The notes below the pieces were generated by a model. That model worked only from the letters and a program-made list of their open reading frames with translations. It ran no database searches and was not told the origin of the DNA. A stretch of DNA of 64,000 nucleotides from Streptomyces sp. CB02400. Lineage in GTDB: Bacteria > Actinomycetota > Actinomycetes > Streptomycetales > Streptomycetaceae. The stretch's first letter is position 1, and each line of letters opens with the position of its first letter. Location of the stretch: positions 372,001 through 436,000 of the forward strand of contig NZ_LIWB01000001.1 in NCBI RefSeq assembly GCF_001905725.1, read 5' to 3'. The translations under genes and the position numbers were made by a program. Positions 1 to 8,541 of the stretch are shown in pieces.

Positions 1-170
1 GCCTCGGCACCCTCATCCAGGGCGCCCGCGGCTCCCTGCTCGCCGGACAGTGGTGGCCGACCCTCTTCCCCGGCCTGTTCCTGATCATCCCCACCCTCGC
101 CGTCGCCGGCCTCGCCGGTGTCTGGCGGGAGCGGATCAACCCCCGCCGCCGATCGGAGCTGACGCTGTGA
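1..170 (+). CDS. ABC transporter permease, C-terminal end (partial)
   Basis: The open frame that enters the window (codons from base 3) encodes about 55 residues ending at TGA 168-170. It contains a hydrophobic helix (LFLIIPTLAVAGLAGV) followed by a short basic tail (WRERINPRRR), which is how DppC/OppC-type inner-membrane permeases end. Its stop overlaps the GTG of the following ATPase (GTGA), so translation is probably coupled. The rest of the gene lies to the left of the window. The family call rests mainly on the two dipeptide-type ATPases downstream. Confidence 0.75.
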   Translation, partial: LGTLIQGARGSLLAGQWWPTLFPGLFLIIPTLAVAGLAGVWRERINPRRRSELTL

Positions 171-1147
171 CGACCGAGCGACCTCCCGTGCTGTCGGTCC
201 GAGGACTGTCCGTACGCTTCCTGCTGCCGGGCGGGCGCCGCGTCGCCGCCGTCACCGACGCCCACTTCGACGTGGCGCCCGGCGAATGTCTCGCCCTGAT
301 CGGCGAGAGCGGCTGCGGCAAGTCCGTCCTCGCCTCCGCCCTCCTCGGCCTGCTCCCCGCCAACGCCCAGACCGCCGGCAGCGCGCTGCTCGGCGGACTG
401 GACCTGCTGACCGCCGACGAACGCACCCTCGCCCGCACCGTGCGGGGCCGCCGCATCGGCCTCATCCCGCAGAGCCCGGCCGCCCACCTCACCCCCGTAC
501 GCACCATCCGCTCCCAACTGGAGGAGACGGTCGCCCAGCTCACCGGCGTCCGGGGCCGCACGGCCCTGCGCACCGCGGCCGAACAGGCCGCCGAACGCGC
601 CGGGTTCCCGCCGGGCCACCTCGACCGCCACCCCCACGAACTCTCCGGCGGCCTGGCCCAGCGCGCCGCCACCGCCCTCGCCCTGGTGGGCGAGGCACCC
701 CTCCTCCTGGCCGACGAACCCACCACAGGCCTGGACCGCGACCTGGTGGACCGCACCGTCGACGAACTGCGCCGCCACGTCGACGCCGACGGCGACCGGG
801 CGCTCCTGATGATCACCCACGACCTCGCGGCGGCGGAACGCGTCGCCGACCGGGTGGCCGTCATGTACGCGGGCCGCATCGTCGAACTGACCGAAGCAAG
901 CGCCTTCTTCGGCACACCGGGCCCACGCCACCCCTACAGCCGGGGCCTGTTGGAGGCACTCCCGGACCGGTCCTTCACCCCCATCCCCGGACTGCCACCC
1001 GAACTCGGCGCCCTCCCCGACGGCTGCGCCTTCGCCCCCCGCTGCGACCGCGCCACGGACACCTGCACGACCCTCCCGCCCTTCACCGGGTCGGTCGCCT
1101 GCCACCACCCGGCCCCGGCACCCACCCCCGAGGACATCCGTGCTTGA
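167..1147 (+). CDS. Peptide/nickel-type ABC transporter ATPase (DppD/OppD-like)
   Basis: A cytoplasmic ATPase that powers uptake of a small solute, by family a peptide, nickel chelate or opine-like compound. GTG 167 was chosen because it overlaps the permease stop; this gives 326 residues, the usual DppD length. Visible motifs are Walker A GESGCGKS, signature LSGGLAQRA, Walker B LLLADEPTTGLD and an H-loop at MITHD. The C-terminal part has the oligopeptide-family extension (HPYSRGLLEALP, then a cysteine cluster CAFAPRCDRATDTC). It overlaps the next ATPase by 8 bases, so permease, DppD-like and DppF-like genes form one operon. The substrate cannot be read from the sequence. Confidence 0.9.
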   Translation: MTTERPPVLSVRGLSVRFLLPGGRRVAAVTDAHFDVAPGECLALIGESGCGKSVLASALLGLLPANAQTAGSALLGGLDLLTADERTLARTVRGRRIGLIPQSPAAHLTPVRTIRSQLEETVAQLTGVRGRTALRTAAEQAAERAGFPPGHLDRHPHELSGGLAQRAATALALVGEAPLLLADEPTTGLDRDLVDRTVDELRRHVDADGDRALLMITHDLAAAERVADRVAVMYAGRIVELTEASAFFGTPGPRHPYSRGLLEALPDRSFTPIPGLPPELGALPDGCAFAPRCDRATDTCTTLPPFTGSVACHHPAPAPTPEDIRA

Positions 1148-1799
1148 ACTACGCGCCATCACCGCCGGATACGACCGACAGGCCCCCGCCGTACGGGACG
1201 CCACCCTCACCGTCACCCCCGGCGAGTCCGTCGGCCTGCTCGGCCCCAGCGGCTGCGGCAAGTCCACCCTCGCGAGGGTCGCCGCCCTCCTCCACCGCCC
1301 GGACGCCGGGGAAGTCGTCCTCGACGGCACCCCCGTACACCGCTGGCGCCACCGCGCCCCACGCGAACTGCGCACCGCCGTCGGCGTCGTCTTCCAGCAG
1401 CCCCGCCTCTCCGCCGACCCGCGTCTGCGCCTGGCCGACCTGATCGCGGAACCCCTGCGCGCCACGGGCCGCCGCTCGTCCGTCCCCGACCGGGTGGCCG
1501 AACTCGCCGAAACCGTCGGCCTGACCCCCGACCTGCTCACCCGCCGCCCCCACGAGGTCAGCGACGGCCAGCTCCAGCGCGCCTGCCTCGCCCGCGCGCT
1601 GGTGCTGCGCCCCCGCTGGCTGATCTGCGACGAGATGACGGCCATGCTGGACGCGTCGACCACGGCCGCGCTGGTCGGGGTCGTCGAGGCCTACCGCACC
1701 TCGACGGGCGCGGGCCTGCTGGCCGTGGGCCACGACCGGGCCCTCCTGAACCGCTGGTGCGACCGCACGGCCGACTGGAAGACGGTCACCGGATGGTGA
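1140..1799 (+). CDS. Peptide/nickel-type ABC transporter ATPase (DppF-like, short)
   Basis: Second ATPase of the importer, 219 residues from GTG 1140. It has Walker A GPSGCGKST, a Q-loop (VFQQP), signature VSDGQLQRACLARAL (SDGQ in place of SGGQ), Walker B WLICDEMTAMLD and an H-loop in AVGHDRALL. In the Walker B region the usual DEP is DEM, and the usual C-terminal oligopeptide extension is missing, so it is short for DppF and resembles nickel/opine-type NikE proteins. It is the last gene of the importer operon. Its 3' end overlaps the convergent gene at 1786-2196 by 14 bases. Confidence 0.88.
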   Translation: MLELRAITAGYDRQAPAVRDATLTVTPGESVGLLGPSGCGKSTLARVAALLHRPDAGEVVLDGTPVHRWRHRAPRELRTAVGVVFQQPRLSADPRLRLADLIAEPLRATGRRSSVPDRVAELAETVGLTPDLLTRRPHEVSDGQLQRACLARALVLRPRWLICDEMTAMLDASTTAALVGVVEAYRTSTGAGLLAVGHDRALLNRWCDRTADWKTVTGW

Positions 1800-2196
1800 T
1801 GTCGCGTCCCTGAATGATGGTGTTGTTGTCCCTGGCCGTCACCGTCGCCGTCACCGTGCCGGGACCGGCCGCATCGCCCCGCTGCGGCAGGAGGGGAGCC
1901 AGCTCCTGATCCAGCACGCGTTGCAGCTCCCGTGCCAGCCCCGGATCGTTGTTCACCAGCCGCTGGAGCTTCCGCTGCCAGTCCTGGGCGAGCCCGGTCT
2001 CCGCGTCGGCGTCGTCGGCGCCGCGTGCCGCGAGGACCTCCTCGCGCACCTCGTCCAGCTCCTCCTGGATGGCGGTGACCCGTGCGGGGTGCACACGCTG
2101 CCACAGATCGACCATCGCGGTACGCGCCTGCTGCCAGGCGTCGGTCGCCATCGCACTCACCAGGGCGGTCCCGGCCGCCAGTACCACTGGATCCAC
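1786..2196 (-). CDS. Small helical protein with C-terminal amyloid-like motif (Bell-like architecture)
   Basis: 136 residues. The N-terminus (MDPVVLAAGTALVSAMATDA) is a hydrophobic/amphipathic helix. It is followed by a charged, probably helical region (about 25-105) and a short beta-prone C-terminal end, ARDNNTIIQGRDITIR. This layout, a membrane-active helical domain plus a C-terminal amyloid motif, matches what is described for bacterial Bell-domain proteins carrying BASS motifs. That match is from memory of the family, not from a search. The upstream gene (2238-2927) has a matching motif at its N-terminus, which suggests the two proteins recognise each other. The gap between the two genes is 41 bases, so an operon is likely. 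No enzymatic motif is seen. Confidence 0.75.
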   Translation of the reverse strand: MDPVVLAAGTALVSAMATDAWQQARTAMVDLWQRVHPARVTAIQEELDEVREEVLAARGADDADAETGLAQDWQRKLQRLVNNDPGLARELQRVLDQELAPLLPQRGDAAGPGTVTATVTARDNNTIIQGRDITIR

Positions 2197-2237
2197 GCTG
2201 CCTCCATGTTCCGGTTGTGTCGGTCATGCCGTACGCG

Positions 2238-2927
2238 TCACGTCGCGTCGGCGGACGGCTCCCAGATGACGGCGTCCATCTCCACGGAAGTGAGCACGCC
2301 CTCCGAGAGTTTCGTCACCACCAGCCGGGCGACGCGCCCTTCGTCGGTCCGTACGCACAGCACGGTGCCCGAACTCGCCGGCGCGGTGCTCGAACCGGCG
2401 TCCGTCGCCTCGGCGCAGTCCGCGTGGCCCGGAGTCCTCCCGTCCCCCGTCCACTGCGTCACCGTCCTCCCGATGCCCGGCATGACCTGCCACGAGTCGA
2501 GGAGCCCGATGCTGATGTCACCACCGCCGAAGAGGCCCGGGGTGCTGGGCGGGTCGGAGTCCAGTTCCTTGGGGCTTTGGAGGCCGAGCACCAAGGTGCC
2601 CCGCCACTGCTCGGCAGGCGGTTGCGGCGCATCGGAGCTCCCGCTCCCGGTCGCCGCCTCGGGAGGGGCCCCGGGAGGGGTTTCGGTGGTGGCGCTTCCG
2701 AAGTCGCCCGCACCGGAGCGCTGTGCCTGCGGAGCGAGACCGGAACGCTGCTCCGTTCCGTCGAAGACGAAGGCGTACAGAGCCACCGCGCCGACGGCGG
2801 CGGCGAGCACACTCATGAATCCGGCCCGTTTCGAGACACGTATGTTGATGTCGCCGAGGGCCTGCAGGATGGTGTTGCGATCCCGTGCGTCGGCCCTGAA
2901 GTTGTGGTTCTGCTCGTCCCCCGACAC
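2238..2927 (-). CDS. Membrane-anchored hypothetical protein with N-terminal amyloid-like motif
   Basis: 229 residues. Residues 1-33 are cytoplasmic and contain ARDRNTILQALGDINIR, which parallels ARDNNTIIQGRDITIR at the C-terminus of the downstream protein. One transmembrane helix follows at about 38-56 (FMSVLAAAVGAVALYAFVF), then a Pro/Ala/Gly-rich spacer and an extracytoplasmic domain of about 120 residues with two cysteines. I do not recognise the outer domain. A plausible reading is a one-pass receptor whose inner tail seeds assembly of the partner protein; this is inference. The gene is first of the two-gene minus-strand unit. Confidence 0.78.
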   Translation of the reverse strand: MSGDEQNHNFRADARDRNTILQALGDINIRVSKRAGFMSVLAAAVGAVALYAFVFDGTEQRSGLAPQAQRSGAGDFGSATTETPPGAPPEAATGSGSSDAPQPPAEQWRGTLVLGLQSPKELDSDPPSTPGLFGGGDISIGLLDSWQVMPGIGRTVTQWTGDGRTPGHADCAEATDAGSSTAPASSGTVLCVRTDEGRVARLVVTKLSEGVLTSVEMDAVIWEPSADAT

Positions 2928-3083
2928 GCCTCGACACCCCCCGCAGCCCCCGTTGTGCGCTCTGTGCGCGCCCTGAAGTGTAGAAGACGTGAAGACCGGT
3001 TGATCGGCTTTCGCGCCAACTCGCCGGATCAGCCGGAATCTTGTGCGGGGCGTGCGGCTTGGCCACCGTGTGCTCGCACGAGA

Positions 3084-3121
3084 CGGGGCGCCGTCTCCCC
3101 CTCAGGGAGAACGGCGCCCCG
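3084..3121 (-). terminator. Probable intrinsic terminator of the lipoprotein gene
   Basis: Inverted repeat: CGGGGCGCCGT at 3084-3094 pairs perfectly with 3111-3121, and 5 further pairs form inside after a one-base bulge, leaving a small loop. It lies 16 bases after the stop of the minus-strand lipoprotein gene. It lacks a strong T-run, as is common in Streptomyces. Confidence 0.7.
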
Positions 3122-3136
3122 CCACGGACCTCTGGA

Positions 3137-4213
3137 TCAGCCCTCGGTGCCCTCCACGAACTCCTCCTCGCCGAGCGCCCCTGCCGCGAAGCCGCCGAAG
3201 AAGCCCTCCATGAGCTCGTCGATGTTCACCTCGGTGGCGTTCGCCGGGGCCGTGGCCTTCTCGCCCTTGCCCAGGCGCAGCACCAGCGCGAACTTCTTGA
3301 CCTTCGCCCTCTCCGTCAGCTTGGCCAGGTCGATGGAGACCTCGGTCAGCTCGCCGTTCTTCAGCGTGAAGTCGGCGGTGACCTTCTCGTTCGGCGCGTC
3401 CTTGAGGTCCTTGGCCGTCGGCAGCTCGGCGCCAGGCGGCAGTTCCTTCGCCAACGGGCCGAGTTCGTCGGTCAGTTCGGTCATCAGCGTGCGGAAGGGC
3501 GCCGTGGCCTTGATGTGCTCGGTGCCGTCCGACCCCTCGGAGGTCTTGAAGTCGACCTCCTTGGCGATGACCTGCCGCAGTGCCTCGGTGAGCTTCTTCT
3601 GCGTCTTGGCGTCGAGCGTGGGTTCCGCCGAGGGCTCCCCGGCCTCGGCGCCCTCCGCCCCCGACATCTGCTCGCTGGTCTCCTCCAGGTCCTTCGTCGC
3701 GACCTTGAGCCACTCACCGGCGAGGAGCTTCTTGAACGCGCCGGCGCTGTCGGGCAGTTCGTCGGCCGACGGCATGGGGCTGTCGCTCATCCGCCCGATC
3801 GCGTCCAGGTCGGCACGCAGGTAGGTGTAGTCGCCGACCATCCGGTACTCGAACAGGCCGCCGTCCGGGCCGCTGAACTTCAGCGCCATGCCGTTGAAGT
3901 CCTTCTCGCCGGACTCCTCGAGCGGCTTCTTGGACTGCACCGACAGGGAGATCCGCGCACTGCTGAGCAGTTCGGCGACCTCTTCGGGCATCGCGTCCTC
4001 GGGCGCCGACCCGGCGTCCAGCGCCTTCAGCGACGCGGCGTCGGTGTCCAGGTCCAGCTCGAGGGAGAGCGAGCGCTCCTTGCCGAGCTTCTCGAAGGCC
4101 TGGTCGAGCTTCTGTCCCGCGGACAGGTTCTCCACGGTGCCGCAGGCGGCGGAACCCGCCAGGACCGCGGTGGCGACGGCGGTGGCGGTGAGGGTCTTGC
4201 GTATGGCGGAAAT
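3137..4213 (-). CDS. Secreted lipoprotein of unknown function, probable ATT start
   Basis: From a proposed ATT start at 4213 the product is 358 residues with a lipoprotein signal peptide: basic n-region (IRKT), hydrophobic core (ATAVATAVLAG) and lipobox SAAC with Cys24. The nearest ATG/GTG/TTG is GTG 4135, which would remove the signal peptide and lipobox. GAGGAG lies 6 bases upstream of the ATT, an ideal ribosome site. The mature part (from about VENLSAGQKLDQAFEKLG) is acidic, with two similar halves rich in beta-type repeats on either side of a Glu-rich linker, as in LppX/LprG-like surface lipoproteins, but the family is not certain. It is probably anchored on the outer face of the membrane. 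Confidence 0.8.
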   Translation of the reverse strand: MSAIRKTLTATAVATAVLAGSAACGTVENLSAGQKLDQAFEKLGKERSLSLELDLDTDAASLKALDAGSAPEDAMPEEVAELLSSARISLSVQSKKPLEESGEKDFNGMALKFSGPDGGLFEYRMVGDYTYLRADLDAIGRMSDSPMPSADELPDSAGAFKKLLAGEWLKVATKDLEETSEQMSGAEGAEAGEPSAEPTLDAKTQKKLTEALRQVIAKEVDFKTSEGSDGTEHIKATAPFRTLMTELTDELGPLAKELPPGAELPTAKDLKDAPNEKVTADFTLKNGELTEVSIDLAKLTERAKVKKFALVLRLGKGEKATAPANATEVNIDELMEGFFGGFAAGALGEEEFVEGTEG

Positions 4214-4334
4214 GACGGTCTCCTCGTGAACGCGACCGAAGTGGTCACTGGGAAGACGGGTCAGCGTCTCGAAAGGTTGTACGGGCCGGGGGTATAACTG
4301 TCATCACATTCTCGAGGAGGGCGGGGGCTGTTCG

Positions 4335-4793
4335 GTGGCTGCTGGGACCCGCGTGGACGAGATCACCCGGATCCTGGCGGGTACGGTCGTCCGCTCCGTC
4401 GGCAGAGCGGTGGACATGGGCGTCGTCGAGTTCGACGGCCTCCGGGGCGAGACGGTCATGGTCCACATGCAGTGCCCGTTCCGGATCGTGCGGCACGGGA
4501 GGATCCTCCTGGGCTCCGCGGACATGCGGTACGCGCAGAAGGGCGCGGGACCACAGGCCTTCGACGAGTTCCGCATGGTCTACGACGCCCGGACCGCCAC
4601 GTTCAACCGAGTGCTCGGCGAACTCCGCCCCTCCGTCGGCGGCGTGACCGTCGGCGAGGCGGGTGAACTCACCGTGAGCTGGGAGCCCGCGTTCCGGCTG
4701 GAGGCGTTCCCCGACTGCTCGGGGCGGATCGAGGCCTGGCGGGTCCTCGTCCGCGGGGGAGCCCACCACGTCTTCCCGCCGGACCTCGACTGA
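4335..4793 (+). CDS. Hypothetical protein, 152 aa
   Basis: GTG 4335 was chosen because GAGGAGGGCGGGGG lies just upstream. There is no signal peptide or membrane helix. The protein looks like a compact alpha/beta fold with regular beta strands (ETVMVHMQCPFRIV, GELTVSWEPAFRLEAF) and ends in a short hydrophobic strand (HHVFPPDLD). I do not recognise the family. It is divergent from the lipoprotein gene and its stop directly abuts the stop of the convergent solute-binding protein gene at 4794. Confidence 0.75.
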   Translation: MAAGTRVDEITRILAGTVVRSVGRAVDMGVVEFDGLRGETVMVHMQCPFRIVRHGRILLGSADMRYAQKGAGPQAFDEFRMVYDARTATFNRVLGELRPSVGGVTVGEAGELTVSWEPAFRLEAFPDCSGRIEAWRVLVRGGAHHVFPPDLD

Positions 4794-6065
4794 TCACCGC
4801 GTACTGCACACCGTCTTCGGAGCCGCTCTGCCGCCGGCCCCCGGTGCGGACTGCGCGTCCTGCACCCGCTGCACGTCCTGGAGGAGGCCCGGAACGTCGG
4901 GGTCCCGGCCGGCGGCGGCCCGTGCGATGGTCAGCAGTACGGCCTCGTAGAAGGCGTCCCGCACGGCGGGTGCCATGACGTCCGAGGCGTCCAGGCAGCG
5001 GGGCCCTTCACGGAGCCGCCGGGCGATCTCGACCTTGACCGCGTCGCCCTGCGGCTTCACCCGACGGTTCGCCGAGAAGACGCCCGCCCGGTCGGCCCAT
5101 GCCTGCTGGCCCTCCTTCGAGGCCAGCTTTTCGATCAGTTCCCGTGCCTCGGGGCGGTCGCTGAACAGCGCCGCGAAGTCGCCGGTCACCTCGCGGGCCC
5201 GGGCCCGGCCGCCGCCGTCGGGCAGGAGCGGAGCGGAGTCCATCAGGCGCGCGTGCTTCGCTTCGGACTGGTAGAAGGAGAGCGCGAAGGAACCCTGGTG
5301 CTCCAAGGAGCACCCGCCTCGGGGGCTGTCGAACAGCAGACCGTGGCCGTCCGGGTCGCCGCGGTGGTCGGTGAGCAGAGCATCCTCGGCCGCGCGCTCG
5401 TCCTGCCGCAGCAGACCGGCCCAGGCCTCCCAGGCGGTGCGCACCGGATCACTTCGCCACCACTTCACCCCGCCCGTGCCCAGCGCCCACTTCTCGTAGA
5501 CCTCCGGGCCCTCCCGTTGCAGCACGAGGTCCTCGATCCAGTCGGTGCCGGGCCAGCCGGAGGCGCCGTCGTCCCCCATGCCGATGCACCAACTCTTCAG
5601 CGGAGCAGGTGAATCACCCGGCTCCTCACCCTCGCGGTACCAGACGATGCTCTTCAGATCCGCCTTGACCGGCACCCAGTACACATGACCGGAGGACGAA
5701 CCGGCCGACATCCAGGGAGTGCCGTACTCCCGCGGCTCGTAGAACTCGTCCAGCGGCTCCAGGAGGCCGCTCTCGGCGTACTCGGCGAGTTCGCCGAGGC
5801 CCGGCATGATCACGATGTCCGGGGGCTCACCCGACTGCACCTTGGAGAGCAGCACCTCCCGCTGGGCCGCGGTGCCCTGGTAGCGGAAGGGGACGCCGAA
5901 ACCCCGCAGCACGTCCTCGAACTGCTCCTCCTGCTCGGCCGTCCACGTCCCGAGGATGGTCACCGGCTCCTCGTCGTCGTGCTGCGCCCAGACCACCACC
6001 ATGCCGCCGGCCGCGATCAGCAGCACGACCACCACGAACACCAGCATCCTGAACCGCCGGGTCAC
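4794..6065 (-). CDS. Membrane-anchored solute-binding protein (GlnH-like partner)
   Basis: 423 residues from GTG 6065, which overlaps the stop of the upstream membrane protein (GTGA). Residues 6-28 are an uncleaved-looking membrane anchor (MLVFVVVVLLIAAGGMVVVW) with no lipobox cysteine. The rest reads as a class-I extracellular solute-binding protein: early strand VTILGTWT, hinge GEPPDIVIMPGLGELAEYAESGLLEPL, and later GDFAALFSDRPEARELIEKLAS. No importer permease or ATPase is adjacent. Its partners are a four-helix membrane protein and a PknG-type kinase, so it probably senses a ligand rather than feeding transport. This parallels mycobacterial GlnH in the GlnH-GlnX-PknG system. Confidence 0.85.
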   Translation of the reverse strand: MTRRFRMLVFVVVVLLIAAGGMVVVWAQHDDEEPVTILGTWTAEQEEQFEDVLRGFGVPFRYQGTAAQREVLLSKVQSGEPPDIVIMPGLGELAEYAESGLLEPLDEFYEPREYGTPWMSAGSSSGHVYWVPVKADLKSIVWYREGEEPGDSPAPLKSWCIGMGDDGASGWPGTDWIEDLVLQREGPEVYEKWALGTGGVKWWRSDPVRTAWEAWAGLLRQDERAAEDALLTDHRGDPDGHGLLFDSPRGGCSLEHQGSFALSFYQSEAKHARLMDSAPLLPDGGGRARAREVTGDFAALFSDRPEARELIEKLASKEGQQAWADRAGVFSANRRVKPQGDAVKVEIARRLREGPRCLDASDVMAPAVRDAFYEAVLLTIARAAAGRDPDVPGLLQDVQRVQDAQSAPGAGGRAAPKTVCSTR

Positions 6066-7081
6066 CGTCGCCTCCAGTAGTCCTCGTCGAGCCGGAGGCC
6101 GAGCCCCAGCGCGGGCAGGACGACGGCCAGCAGGCTCCCGACGAGAGCACCCCGGTGCACCGATTCGGCCCACGCGCCGTCGGCCAGTCGCAGCCGGACC
6201 TCCTCCGACATCTCCGTTACCTTCTGCTGCGCCTCGTCCGGCGGGCCGCTCCGCCAGGACTCCTCGGTGATCCGCCGCAGATCCGCGAGCGCTCCGGCGA
6301 GATCGTCCTGGGTGGAGTACGCCGTCATCAGCGGGACCACCGCGAGCAGCACGGTGAGGACGAAGGCCACGAGCAGATACGGATTCCAGTCACGGCCGCA
6401 GCGGTCGCGCAGCACGAACAGCGCCGAGAGGAGGGTCAGCGCCACCGCGATCAGGGCGAGTTCGGTGATCCACCACCCGGCGCGTTGCCACCATCCCATG
6501 GCGGCCGTGGCCTCGGCGTGCTCCAACTGGGTGCGCTGCAGGACCTTCAGGCGCGGTGCGACTCCCACCGTGTCGCGGGTGAGCAGCGACTCGGCCTCCC
6601 GGAGCCTCAGTTCCCGCATGAGGGGCTGGTCACGGTAGAGGGACGTGCCGAGAGCGAGGGAGTCGCTGTAGGTGGCGAGCAGACCCTTGACCGTGCCGAG
6701 GTCCTGGTCCGTGCGGTCGGCGATCCGGGACAGGCCCTGGTCGGCGGCCGAGAGCTGGGACCGGTAGGCCTCGCCCGAGCCCACGACGCCGATGAGGTTC
6801 TCTTTTACCAGGTGGTCGACCTCCTCCTGGGCGCGCAGGGCCGCGAGCCTGCTGGCGGCGAGCCCCTGCACGGCCGGCGCCTCGCGGGACGCCAGTGCCT
6901 CGGCGCCGTGCTGGACCTGACGGCTGGAGAGGAACAGGGCGGTCGACGCCACGGCCGTGAGCAGGAACAGCACCAGCAGATGCGCCTCCAGCAGCCGGCG
7001 GGTCCGCCAGGAGCCCAGGCGCCCGCGCCAGAACGCGGCGGGGGAGTACCGGTGCCGGGAGGCGGCGCGTCCGGCCGTCAC
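6062..7081 (-). CDS. Four-helix membrane sensor protein (GlnX-like)
   Basis: 339 residues from GTG 7081, overlapping the vWA gene stop. Membrane helices are seen at about 33-52 (LLVLFLLTAVASTALFL), 205-225 (ELALIAVALTLLSALFVL), 235-255 (YLLVAFVLTVLLAVVPLM) and 312-330 (GALVGSLLAVVLPALGLGL). Between the first two is a helical extracytoplasmic region of about 150 residues, like a chemoreceptor ligand domain. A shorter outer loop sits between helices 3 and 4. The topology fits mycobacterial GlnX, which transmits a GlnH signal to PknG. It is translationally coupled to its neighbours on both sides. Confidence 0.8.
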   Translation of the reverse strand: MTAGRAASRHRYSPAAFWRGRLGSWRTRRLLEAHLLVLFLLTAVASTALFLSSRQVQHGAEALASREAPAVQGLAASRLAALRAQEEVDHLVKENLIGVVGSGEAYRSQLSAADQGLSRIADRTDQDLGTVKGLLATYSDSLALGTSLYRDQPLMRELRLREAESLLTRDTVGVAPRLKVLQRTQLEHAEATAAMGWWQRAGWWITELALIAVALTLLSALFVLRDRCGRDWNPYLLVAFVLTVLLAVVPLMTAYSTQDDLAGALADLRRITEESWRSGPPDEAQQKVTEMSEEVRLRLADGAWAESVHRGALVGSLLAVVLPALGLGLRLDEDYWRRR

Positions 7082-8484
7082 AGCAGTCTCTCCCCGCACA
7101 CGATGCAGTAACGGGCCTCGCTCCCCGCCGGGGCACCGCAGTTGCCGCAGCCCGGACCCGGCCGGGCGCCGACGGCGTCGGCCAGGGGGCCGCCGGGACG
7201 GGACCCGGCGCGCAGGATCATCGGGCCGAGGGTGCCGGCGTCGACGGCGCGCAGCCGGACCCGCCCTTCGGCCGCGTCCTCGATGTGGGCGACCGCGCGG
7301 ATCTCGTCCAGCACCCAGTCCGTGCCGAACCGCACCGCCAGCCGGGCGGCCTGCCCCAGGCGGTCCTCCGCGGTGTCGCGCCGGTGTTCCCGCAGGGCGA
7401 CGAGTCCCTGGCGCAGGGCGCTCCGCATCCTGGCGGTGGCGTTGAGGGTGCGCACGCTGTCGGCGCCCGCCGGGGCGTGCGGCGGGGACTGCTCGGGGAG
7501 GTGCCAGCGGGCGGTGACGGGCGCGTGGACATCACCGATGGAGACCATGGCGAACTGCAGCTCGGTCTCCAGCGGGTCGCCGTCGGAGTCGGCGACCAGG
7601 GTGAGCAGGTAGTCGCGTCCGCCCTGTTCCCACTGGTAGGTCGGGAAGCTCCAGCGGTGCGGCCGGCCGGGTTCGGGCAGGCCGCCGAGGCGGTGCGGCC
7701 GGGGCGCCTTCTCGCTGAGCGAGACCTGGCGCACGGAGGGCCGTACGGTCACCTCGATCGGCAGTTGGGGCGTGTGCACCCGGCGCAGCCGCTGGATGGC
7801 GGCGGTGATCGCACGGCCGAGCCCGTCGTCCACGAACTCGGCCGTGCCGTGCAGCCGTTCGGCGAGGGTGAGCAGCGGGTCGGGCGCCCAGTCCGAGCCC
7901 ACGGCGAACACATCACAGGTGAACTGCCCCGCGCAGGCCTCCAGTTCCTCCTCCAGCCGGTGCCCGTCGGTGGCGGCGGCACTGCTGCCGTCGGTGATCA
8001 GCACCAGATGGCGTACGGACACCGGCCGGCCGGCGAGCAGGGAACGCGCCCCGGCCACCCAGGCGGCGTACCCCGCGGGACGCGGACCCTCCCGGTGCAG
8101 CGGGAGCGAGCCCGCGACGAAGGCGGCCCGGCGTCTTGCGCCCTGGTCGGCGACGGCCCACTCGTCGTCGCCCCGCGGATAGCAGCGGACCGGCTCGGGA
8201 CCGCTGCCGAGCACGGCGAAGGAGATCCGGTCGGGCAGGGCGCGCAGCGCCGCCGGCAGGGCGTGCCGGACGGCCGCCCGGTTGGACTCGGCGACGTCCA
8301 CCGCGATGATCACCGCGAGCTGGACCGCGGGCAGGTCGGTGGGGGCGCCGTCGGCGGCCACGTCGACCCGCAGATGCGCCTCGATCTTCGCGCTGCGGTG
8401 CGGGCGCGGATCATCGCCGAGGTCGACGTGGAGTCGGATGCCCGGCTGCGGCTGCCGGGTGGGGCTGCTCATGTCGTACGTCAC
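7078..8484 (-). CDS. vWA-domain protein with C-terminal zinc ribbon
   Basis: 468 residues from GTG 8484, with GAAGGAAAGG upstream. A von Willebrand A domain spans about 45-215: strand VQLAVIIAVDVAESN, where the MIDAS motif is DVAES rather than DxSxS, and later LVLITDGSSAA. A beta-rich middle region and a helical segment follow. The C-terminus is a zinc ribbon (CGNCGAPAGSEARYCIVCG), the type often used to dock on a partner with a similar ribbon. The upstream kinase also starts with zinc ribbons. It lies in the kinase-sensor operon (57-base gap to the kinase). It probably acts as a cytoplasmic adaptor of the kinase module; this is inference. Confidence 0.87.
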   Translation of the reverse strand: MTYDMSSPTRQPQPGIRLHVDLGDDPRPHRSAKIEAHLRVDVAADGAPTDLPAVQLAVIIAVDVAESNRAAVRHALPAALRALPDRISFAVLGSGPEPVRCYPRGDDEWAVADQGARRRAAFVAGSLPLHREGPRPAGYAAWVAGARSLLAGRPVSVRHLVLITDGSSAAATDGHRLEEELEACAGQFTCDVFAVGSDWAPDPLLTLAERLHGTAEFVDDGLGRAITAAIQRLRRVHTPQLPIEVTVRPSVRQVSLSEKAPRPHRLGGLPEPGRPHRWSFPTYQWEQGGRDYLLTLVADSDGDPLETELQFAMVSIGDVHAPVTARWHLPEQSPPHAPAGADSVRTLNATARMRSALRQGLVALREHRRDTAEDRLGQAARLAVRFGTDWVLDEIRAVAHIEDAAEGRVRLRAVDAGTLGPMILRAGSRPGGPLADAVGARPGPGCGNCGAPAGSEARYCIVCGERLL

Positions 8485-8541
8485 CGATCCTTTCCTTCAC
8501 CTTCGTCGCCGGGTGCTGTTCCGTTCCGTCGTGCCGTGCGG

